Source of the DNA: an uncultured Taibaiella sp. | GTDB taxonomy: Bacteria > Bacteroidota > Bacteroidia > Chitinophagales > Chitinophagaceae | DNA length: 6,051 bases | Direction of reading: 5' to 3' | NCBI GenBank assembly: GCA_946886975.1 | Contig: CAMPJV010000170.1 | Location: 1 to 6,051, forward strand | In this document: piece after piece, positions 1 through 5,032 of the stretch | Numbering within the stretch: the stretch's first letter is position 1 | Layout: each line of letters starts with the position of its first letter | Made by a program: the position numbers and the translations under genes | Notes under the pieces: model-generated | Database searches by the model: none | Told to the model about the DNA's origin: nothing | What the model saw: the letters and a program-made list of their open reading frames with translations, nothing else

Positions 1-1
1 G

Positions 2-691
2 TTCAAGGGTGCCTATCAGATGATGAATGTCAGGCAGCTCAACGACGGGATAGACAGCATAAAGCGATACGAGAAGAAGATATATAAGAACGTCGCCAGC
101 TACCTGAGTCCTTATCTGTCATTCGGCTTGGGCATCAAAGAACAAAATGAATTTGCGTCGAAGATAGCAGCTGTGAAGTATGTTGAGAAGTACGATTCAA
201 CCTTCCTGGAGGTGGTTCCTGATTCAGTAAGGGCCGAGGTGATCCAGGCAGCTGCAAGTAACATCAGGAACTCGAAAGGACTGCTGGACATCACTAGTTC
301 TGACAAGCGGATTCAGAACGAGAACTACCTCAAGTTCAACATAGAATGGCACAGGAAGTTTACATTGTCGTTTGCCTGTGTGTTGTTGTTCCTCATAGGT
401 GCTCCATTGGGGGCGATTATCCGTAAAGGCGGCCTTGGTATGCCGATGGTAATAGCGATCGCTTTCTTTATCGTCTTCCATATTATTTCTATTACAGGAG
501 AGAAACTGGCAAAGACCGCATCTGTTGAGCCCTGGGTTGGCATGTGGATGGCCACTGCCATGTTGCTGCCAATAGCATTCTTTCTGATCAACGCCTCCAG
601 AAAGGACTCACAGATCTTTACAAAGGAGTGGTACACCAGGAAGTGGAACAGGTTGAGAAAACTAATAGCAAACAGAAGAACTAATGACTGA
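2..691 (+). CDS. LptF/LptG-family (YjgP/YjgQ) LPS export permease, 3' part only
   Basis: This is the C-terminal 229 residues of an inner-membrane permease of the LptF/LptG family, the membrane part of the LptB2FG ABC transporter that extracts lipopolysaccharide for export to the outer membrane. The frame is open from the first full codon at position 2, so the gene starts left of the window; the Met codons at 20 and 23 are internal. The visible part begins with a charged, soluble periplasmic/coiled stretch (about residues 1-115). It ends with three hydrophobic helices near residues 120-139, 146-165 and 177-197, then a basic cytoplasmic tail. The loop IGAPLGAIIRKGGLG and the following GEKLAKTASVEPW are typical of the family's C-terminal membrane half. 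Bacteroidota versions are often longer than the roughly 360 residues of the E. coli proteins, and LptF cannot be told from LptG here. The stop overlaps the next start by 8 bp, implying co-transcription and probable translational coupling. Confidence 0.9.
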   Translation, partial: FKGAYQMMNVRQLNDGIDSIKRYEKKIYKNVASYLSPYLSFGLGIKEQNEFASKIAAVKYVEKYDSTFLEVVPDSVRAEVIQAAASNIRNSKGLLDITSSDKRIQNENYLKFNIEWHRKFTLSFACVLLFLIGAPLGAIIRKGGLGMPMVIAIAFFIVFHIISITGEKLAKTASVEPWVGMWMATAMLLPIAFFLINASRKDSQIFTKEWYTRKWNRLRKLIANRRTND

Positions 692-1361
692 GATACAGAA
701 ACATCCGTATTCATCTAACAACCCCTGGTTCTTAATTCCGTTTATTGCATGGGTTGTCCTGGGTGGCATTGCGCAGTTGTATTTCAGCGAGCGAAGCTTA
801 TTTGAGGTTGTGAATACAAATCACACCGCCTACCTGGATGCTATAATGGTTTATGTCACCAGGATGGGCGAGGGCATATTCGGCAGTGTGATCCTGCTGG
901 TACTGCTCACGTTCAGAGGGTTCCGCAACTGGTGGTATTTCTCCGCGGCCTTCCTCTGTAATGTTATTCCTGCTTTGCTCACTCAGGCCATAAAAAGCTA
1001 TGTGAACGCTCCACGCCCTCTAAACGTCTTTAAAGACGCGCCGTGGATACATGCATTACCTCATTGGGAGCGGCTTCTTGAGCGAAGCTTTCCATCGGGA
1101 CACACTTGCGCGGGGTTCTCCCTCTTTTGCTTCCTCGCTTTCATTCTCACGCCAAAGTACAAATGGATCGGGCTGGTCTTCTTTGTCATCGCTATGGCAG
1201 TTGGCTACAGTCGAATATATTTAGCCGCCCATTTTTTTCTCGATGTATACGTCGGTAGTATTATTGGAGTCATTTTCACTATTTTAGTAGTGGCGATAAT
1301 GCGCCGCTACCCTCACCATTTCTACCGGAAGCAACGAATACACCCTAAAGCGGAGTCATGA
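684..1361 (+). CDS. PAP2-family membrane phosphatase (lipid phosphate phosphatase)
   Basis: This 225-residue integral membrane phosphatase of the PAP2 superfamily carries the complete three-part active site. It has KX6RP as K104...R111-P112, PSGH at 137-140 with the proton-donor-type His140, and SRX5HX3D as S176-R177...H183...D187, where His183 is the predicted nucleophile. Hydrophobic segments lie near residues 15-33, 64-77, 84-103, 142-155, 160-175 and 186-207, giving the usual six-helix topology with the active site facing the periplasm. Family members dephosphorylate lipid A (LpxE, LpxF), undecaprenyl diphosphate or phosphatidylglycerol phosphate, and the motifs do not separate these. The gene lies between an LPS-export permease (8-bp overlap) and a lipid-linked sugar transferase (4-bp overlap). 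That favours a lipid A phosphatase or recycling of the undecaprenyl carrier; this is inference. The ATG at 684 is the first in frame and sits in the overlap expected of coupled genes. Confidence 0.93.
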   Translation: MTEIQKHPYSSNNPWFLIPFIAWVVLGGIAQLYFSERSLFEVVNTNHTAYLDAIMVYVTRMGEGIFGSVILLVLLTFRGFRNWWYFSAAFLCNVIPALLTQAIKSYVNAPRPLNVFKDAPWIHALPHWERLLERSFPSGHTCAGFSLFCFLAFILTPKYKWIGLVFFVIAMAVGYSRIYLAAHFFLDVYVGSIIGVIFTILVVAIMRRYPHHFYRKQRIHPKAES

Positions 1362-2989
1362 ACGTACACAGCCTCGTACGCTATTCAGTGATCGTGCTTG
1401 TAGCAGGATTGCTTTTTCTTCCTTTCCTGGGGCATGTCCACCTCTTCGATTGGGATGAGATCAACTTTGCCGAGTGTGCCAGGGAAATGATCGTTTCCAG
1501 GGATTACCTTTTGGTTCAGATTGACTTTCAGCCGTTCTGGGAAAAGCCGCCCCTGTTCATTTGGATGCAGGCACTGTCCATGAAGGTGCTTGGGGTCAAC
1601 GAGTATGCGGCCCGGTTTCCCAACGCCATTATGGGAATAGTAACTCTTGCTACTCTCTTTTACGTAGGGAAAAAGGTGGTAAGTGAGAGGATGGCTACCT
1701 GGTGGGTGATACTGTACGCGGCTTCCTGGTTGCCCCACTTCTATTTCAAATCCGGTATCATCGATCCTACATTCAATTATTTCATCTTCCTTGCGTTCTT
1801 TCAGGTTTACATGCTAAGGCAGGCGGCTGATCCCGTGAGGCATGCTTTGTGGGCCGGGCTCTTCCTGGGGCTTGCGGTCCTTACCAAGGGCCCCGTTGCT
1901 GCCCTGATCGCTTTGATCTCGTTTGTTGCTTACATAGTCATCAATAAGGGACTGTGGGGATATAAGCTCTGGCATTTCCTGATAATTGCGCTGACTGCAC
2001 TGCTACCCTTCACCCTTTGGTTTGGTGCCGCTATCCTGAAGCATGGTTGGGAATATGGCAGCTGGTTCATGAATGAGTTTATTACCTATCAGGTACGATT
2101 ATTCAGAACAGAGGATGCGGACCACGGCGGCCCCTTCTTTTACCACTTTATAGTTTTGCTCATTGGTTGCTTCCCTGCTTCAGTCTTCCTGTTTCAATTT
2201 TTCGGCAGGAGAACCGCAGAGCCTGAGCCGTCACGAAGCTTTACCAAATGGATGTGGATCTTGTTTTGGGTTACGCTCATCCTCTTCTCTATTGTAAATA
2301 CCAAAATAGTTCACTACTCTTCTTTGTGCTACTTCCCGCTCAGTTATCTCGCTGCTCTAAAGCTGGATGAGATTGCTGCTGGAGAAATAAAGATAAAGAG
2401 ATGGATAAAAGGAGTCCTGCTGGGCATTGGGGTTATCTGGTCCGTCTTACTCATAGCGCTTCCTCTTGCAGGTATCTATAAGGACAAGCTGATCCCGTAC
2501 ATCGATGACCCTTTCGCAGTGGCAAATCTGAATGCGCCGGTCCAGTGGAGCATGCTGGAATCATTATGGGGTGTATTGTATCTGCTCGGTATCATCGCCG
2601 CAATTATCCTGATGAGGAAGAGCTTTACCAGGGGAATGCTGACGCTTGCTATTGTTCAGATTATCGTCATCCAGGTCACAGTTCTCCATTTCACACCCAA
2701 GATTGAGGCATATACCCAGCGTGCCGCTATCCGATATTTCAAGAGCTTCCAGGACCAGGACGTCTACGTTCAGGTCATTGGCTACAAGAGCTTTGCTCAT
2801 TTGTTCTATAGCAGGAAACAACCCTCAGAGAATAAGAATTACCACAACGAGCGTTGGCTATTATCTGGACCTGTAGACAAGCCCACCTACTTCATCTGCA
2901 AGATCACGGAAGCTGAGAAAATCAGGAAGCTGCCACAACTGCAGGAACTGGGCCAGCGTAATGGCTTCGTCTTCTTTAAGCGAAGGTAG
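1358..2989 (+). CDS. Glycosyltransferase family 39 / ArnT-like membrane glycosyltransferase
   Basis: This 543-residue GT-C fold transferase belongs to the PMT/ArnT superfamily. Such enzymes move a sugar from a polyprenyl-phosphate donor to a lipid or protein on the periplasmic side. After a first membrane helix (about residues 8-25) comes the acidic pair D33-E34 in FDWDEINFAE, the position of the catalytic Asp in the first periplasmic loop of ArnT-type enzymes. WEKPPLFIW (61-69) is a second family hallmark. Further markers are LTKGP (175-179), a GGPFFYH segment (257-263) and TKIVHYSSLCYFPLSYLA (315-332), which resembles the K-x-x-HY-x-x-x-x-YP segment of the family. Around ten to twelve hydrophobic segments are visible, and the last 100 or so residues form a soluble periplasmic domain. 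The start overlaps the preceding stop as ATGA, so translation is probably coupled to the PAP2 gene. Donor and acceptor are unknown; lipid A is the attractive acceptor because of the neighbours. True ArnT activity (aminoarabinose transfer) cannot be claimed. Confidence 0.88.
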   Translation: MNVHSLVRYSVIVLVAGLLFLPFLGHVHLFDWDEINFAECAREMIVSRDYLLVQIDFQPFWEKPPLFIWMQALSMKVLGVNEYAARFPNAIMGIVTLATLFYVGKKVVSERMATWWVILYAASWLPHFYFKSGIIDPTFNYFIFLAFFQVYMLRQAADPVRHALWAGLFLGLAVLTKGPVAALIALISFVAYIVINKGLWGYKLWHFLIIALTALLPFTLWFGAAILKHGWEYGSWFMNEFITYQVRLFRTEDADHGGPFFYHFIVLLIGCFPASVFLFQFFGRRTAEPEPSRSFTKWMWILFWVTLILFSIVNTKIVHYSSLCYFPLSYLAALKLDEIAAGEIKIKRWIKGVLLGIGVIWSVLLIALPLAGIYKDKLIPYIDDPFAVANLNAPVQWSMLESLWGVLYLLGIIAAIILMRKSFTRGMLTLAIVQIIVIQVTVLHFTPKIEAYTQRAAIRYFKSFQDQDVYVQVIGYKSFAHLFYSRKQPSENKNYHNERWLLSGPVDKPTYFICKITEAEKIRKLPQLQELGQRNGFVFFKRR

Positions 2990-2999
2990 AAGCGTTTTT
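2968..2999 (+). terminator. Possible intrinsic terminator overlapping the glycosyltransferase stop codon
   Basis: CG-CTTCT (2968-2975, with T2970 bulged) can pair with AGAAGCG (2988-2994) across a 12-nt loop, followed directly by five T residues (2995-2999). The stem contains part of the TAG stop at 2987-2989. Only 12 bp separate this gene from the convergent acyl-CoA reductase, so a terminator overlapping the coding end is plausible. The bulge and short T tract make it a weak candidate. Confidence 0.4.
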
Positions 3000-3001
3000 C
3001 A

Positions 3002-3994
3002 TCATAAGCTGCATAAGAATGCCATAGTGTCCACTCCGTCCGCATATTCGCCTAATGAAGGTTGCTGTGCGGTGCCGAAAGGAGTAAAGCCTCTTCCTAC
3101 AATGGTCTGTATATCCTTTCCTTCCTGAAGCTGGTGCACTAACTGCTGGAGGTCCGTATAATAACGGTAATGCAATACACTTACTGCTGAGAAAGGCAGC
3201 TCATTTTCCACCATCAATATAGACTCGTTTGTCATGTACGGAACACGGTTCAGCAGATAGATGGCAAGGTAGTAGTCGTAATTATTCTTATACTTGTTGT
3301 GGTGAATACGGCTTTCATAGCCTTTGAACACCTCAAGCATACGCCCAAAGTCATATCCTTCAGGTACGCAAACTTGTGTCACATTCCTGCATCCCAGTCC
3401 ATAATAGGTGAAAACGTCTTTGCCTAAGGCAGCAAGTTCCTCTTCTGTTTCATCTCCTTCCAGGATGGCTACCGATGTCCTGTTCCTGCGAATGATGTGG
3501 GGATACTTACCAAAGTACTGCTCGAAGTAACGGGCTGTATTATTGCTGCCGGTGGCTATGTATGCTTCGCAGTTCTTAAGCTGCTCTGCAATGTGTATGC
3601 TTTTTGCAGCCTCTGGTTCCCACTCCGCAATTTTATTGATGAGGTGCTTTAGCAGCACTTCATCTTTAGATGATAACTTCAAATAGAGGTCATGGCCGGC
3701 CATGAAGCCGCACAGGAAATCATGAAACCCTACAAGCGGTATATTCCCCGCCATCACGATTCCTACCCTTCTTGGTGTGGTTGGCAGGTTATACTCCTTC
3801 AGCCACTCTTGTATCTTATCTTTATCTAATAGTTCATTTACAATATTCGTAACGGCTATAGTTATATGCTCCGCGGTAAACCACGGATTCGCATTAGTGG
3901 CTCGTATTTGTGTTTCCACCCATTCCTCACTTTCAGACATCATATATTTTCCAAGCCTTACCAGCAGATCCGTTCTTTTTTCCGGGGACACCAT
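3002..3994 (-). CDS. LuxC-family acyl-CoA reductase (short form)
   Basis: This 330-residue protein resembles the LuxC-type acyl-CoA reductase family, relatives of aldehyde dehydrogenases that reduce acyl-CoA to a fatty aldehyde with NADPH through a thioester on cysteine. GNIPLVGFHDFLCG (83-96) resembles the family's nucleotide-binding region. ATGSNNTARYFEQYF (147-161) is a second conserved block. YYGLGCRNVTQV (198-209) carries the probable catalytic Cys202. The C-terminal GRGFTPFGTAQQPSLGEYAD (300-319) is the typical family ending. The start is well fixed: an in-frame TGA lies at 4001-4003, only two codons upstream of the ATG, and the first residues match the expected short N-terminus of the Bacteroidota form. 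Luminous-bacteria LuxC is much longer, about 480 residues. No luxD, luxE, luxA or luxB partner is visible, so a role in bioluminescence is not suggested. It is divergent from a ferredoxin gene; from memory, this pairing recurs in Bacteroidota. Confidence 0.87.
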   Translation of the reverse strand: MVSPEKRTDLLVRLGKYMMSESEEWVETQIRATNANPWFTAEHITIAVTNIVNELLDKDKIQEWLKEYNLPTTPRRVGIVMAGNIPLVGFHDFLCGFMAGHDLYLKLSSKDEVLLKHLINKIAEWEPEAAKSIHIAEQLKNCEAYIATGSNNTARYFEQYFGKYPHIIRRNRTSVAILEGDETEEELAALGKDVFTYYGLGCRNVTQVCVPEGYDFGRMLEVFKGYESRIHHNKYKNNYDYYLAIYLLNRVPYMTNESILMVENELPFSAVSVLHYRYYTDLQQLVHQLQEGKDIQTIVGRGFTPFGTAQQPSLGEYADGVDTMAFLCSL

Positions 3995-4024
3995 GCACTT
4001 TCAAAATTTGTGTTTGCGAAATTG

Positions 4025-4032
4025 TAACTTTG
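4025..4032 (+). promoter_or_regulatory. Bacteroidota-type -7 box (TAnnTTTG) for the ferredoxin gene
   Basis: TAACTTTG matches the Bacteroidota sigma-ABfr -7 consensus TAnnTTTG exactly. It lies 31 bp before the ferredoxin ATG, giving a predicted start near 4037-4040 and a leader of about 25 nt. No perfect TTTG sits at the right distance upstream; the nearest candidate is TTTC at 3999-4002, 22 nt away. An AGGG at 4054-4057 could be a weak ribosome binding site. The six fixed bases could occur by chance, but the position is right. Confidence 0.5.
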
Positions 4033-4063
4033 TCACCACATAACCCAAAAAACAGGGCTTAAT

Positions 4064-4411
4064 ATGGCAATTAAGATAACAGACGAATGTATAAACTGTG
4101 GGGCATGCGAGCCGGAGTGTCCTAATAATGCGATCTATGAAGGTGGGGTAGAGTGGGCTATTGCTGACGGTACTTCCGTAAAGGGCTCCTATCCTTTGAT
4201 GGATGGTACATTAACTGATGCGGATGAAAGGCACAGTCCGCGAGCTGTGGATACATATTACATCACTCCCGAGAAGTGCACGGAGTGCCAGGGCTTTCAC
4301 GAAGAACCCCAGTGTGCTGCAGTGTGCCCGGTAGATTGTTGTGTGCCGGATGAGATGTACAGAGAGACAGTCGAAGAGCTGCTTGCAAAGAAAGACAAGC
4401 TCCATCTATAA
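4064..4411 (+). CDS. 2[4Fe-4S] ferredoxin (4Fe-4S dicluster protein), Alvin-like with enlarged linker
   Basis: This 115-residue soluble electron carrier binds two [4Fe-4S] clusters. The first motif is CX2CX2CX3CP: Cys9, Cys12, Cys15, Cys19, Pro20. The second is CX2CX8CX3CP: Cys72, Cys75, Cys84, Cys88, Pro89, with the longer eight-residue spacing known from Allochromatium (Alvin)-type ferredoxins. Each cluster should take three ligands from one motif and the last from the other. Two things differ from a compact ferredoxin. About 52 residues separate the motifs (Cys19 to Cys72), against 18 in clostridial ferredoxins. A further Cys92-Cys93 pair follows the second motif. The C-terminal tail (about 96-115) looks helical and is rich in Glu and Lys. 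The gene is transcribed alone between a divergent acyl-CoA reductase and a strong terminator, so its redox partner is not defined by an operon. Confidence 0.93.
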   Translation: MAIKITDECINCGACEPECPNNAIYEGGVEWAIADGTSVKGSYPLMDGTLTDADERHSPRAVDTYYITPEKCTECQGFHEEPQCAAVCPVDCCVPDEMYRETVEELLAKKDKLHL

Positions 4412-4414
4412 AAT

Positions 4415-4445
4415 AAAAAAGCTGTTCTTTCAAACAGCTTTTTTT
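4415..4445. terminator. Intrinsic, probably bidirectional terminator
   Basis: GCTGTT (4421-4426) pairs perfectly with AACAGC (4433-4438) around the six-base loop CTTTCA. The stem is flanked by six A residues (4415-4420) and seven T residues (4439-4445). The A and T runs can extend the stem and give a U tract on either strand. It lies 3 bp after the ferredoxin stop and 27 bp beyond the stop of the convergent lipoprotein gene, so it can end both transcripts. Confidence 0.88.
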
Positions 4446-4472
4446 CTATGCTCAATAGCTTAGCTACTCTTT

Positions 4473-4976
4473 TTATTTAGCGGCAGTATTGATCTTCTTC
4501 CAGCCGGCACCCAGCTTAGGAGCTTCATTTTTATCCGTCCTGCCAATCACGTCATCCACTTCGTTCGCCAGAGATTTCAAGAACAATGGCCCAAAATGCG
4601 CATTGTTTACCTGTTTGGTCTTATTGCCGTACTTAAAGGTGTAGTTGAGGCCAGGCAGGTCAGCGATTCTGAGTTCATACGAATCCTTCAGTGTATCTAC
4701 CCTGTATTCCTTGACCCTGCTAAGCAGTGCCTGCGCCTGACCAGCGCCAATGTTCTTCTCATATACTCCGGTGTCCGGAACAAACAGGCTGCCGGTATAC
4801 CTCACCAGCCCGTTCCTATAGACTTCCACGGTGTAGCTCGGGCACTTACCAAAACAGGACGAGCGTAACATCTTCATATAGTCCACATCCGCTGTTGTGG
4901 TTGCATTCTTCGGTCCGGCGCATGCACTGAATACCAAAAGCAACATGATGAATATTCCTGGAAGGTTCTTTCTCAT
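4473..4976 (-). CDS. DUF6438-domain lipoprotein of unknown function
   Basis: This predicted 167-residue exported lipoprotein has no known biochemical role. The N-terminus MRKN is followed by a hydrophobic core (residues 5-16) and the lipobox-like FSAC with Cys19 as the likely lipidated residue, a signal peptidase II type signal. The mature part starts with a Thr/Ala-rich linker. A DUF6438-like domain follows: RSSCFGKCPSYTVEVYRNG (residues 38-56), with a conserved pair Cys41 and Cys45 that could form a disulfide in the periplasm. Downstream is YTGSLFVPDTGVYEKNI and a Lys/Asn-rich end. No acidic stretch follows Cys19 (AGPKN), so the Bacteroidota surface-export signal for lipoproteins is not apparent and a periplasm-facing location is likelier. 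The frame opens 22 codons further upstream (ATG at 5042), but that extension lacks a signal-peptide start and overlaps the dprA start, so 4976 is preferred. The gene is convergent with the ferredoxin gene and divergent from dprA. Confidence 0.82.
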   Translation of the reverse strand: MRKNLPGIFIMLLLVFSACAGPKNATTTADVDYMKMLRSSCFGKCPSYTVEVYRNGLVRYTGSLFVPDTGVYEKNIGAGQAQALLSRVKEYRVDTLKDSYELRIADLPGLNYTFKYGNKTKQVNNAHFGPLFLKSLANEVDDVIGRTDKNEAPKLGAGWKKINTAAK

Positions 4977-4981
4977 TGTTT

Positions 4982-4989
4982 TATTTTTG
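4982..4989 (+). promoter_or_regulatory. Candidate -7 box (TAnnTTTG) for dprA
   Basis: TATTTTTG fits TAnnTTTG exactly on the plus strand. It predicts transcription from about 4995-4997, leaving a leader of about 37 nt before the dprA ATG at 5033. No convincing TTTG -33 element is seen at the expected distance, which would fall in the 5' end of the lipoprotein gene. The AT-rich local composition raises the chance of a random match. Confidence 0.4.
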
Positions 4990-4995
4990 CAGCCC

Positions 4996-5003
4996 CAAAG
5001 ATA
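4996..5003 (-). promoter_or_regulatory. Candidate -7 box (TAnnTTTG) for the DUF6438 lipoprotein gene
   Basis: On the minus strand this reads TATCTTTG, an exact match to TAnnTTTG, 19 bp before the preferred ATG at 4976. The predicted start near 4988-4990 leaves a leader of about 12-14 nt, and its position supports 4976 rather than 5042 as the start codon. A minus-strand TTTG lies 24 nt upstream, slightly beyond the usual spacing. Confidence 0.48.
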
Positions 5004-5032
5004 ATGGGTGCTTTCAAAGTAAGATTGCAAAT

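Noticed and set aside
325..714. 129-codon minus-strand open frame opposite the LptF/LptG gene
   Set aside because: Its hydrophobic look mirrors the membrane helices on the coding strand. The plus strand carries clear family motifs.
1385..1738. 117-codon minus-strand open frame opposite the glycosyltransferase
   Set aside because: It lies wholly within a gene with conserved DE and EKPP motifs in the sense frame and has no family features of its own.
790..2245. GAAGCTT-containing repeats near 793, 1083 and 2234
   Set aside because: These are short 7-9 base matches in different genes and frames with no regular spacing, consistent with chance.
4002..4009. Minus-strand AAATTTTG as a -7 box for the acyl-CoA reductase gene
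   Set aside because: It has one mismatch to TAnnTTTG and lies only 7 bp from the ATG, so the transcript would be almost leaderless. This is too weak to list as a promoter.
4596..4930. Two plus-strand open frames across the lipoprotein gene
   Set aside because: They overlap the conserved DUF6438 domain on the opposite strand and each other, and show no domain or signal.
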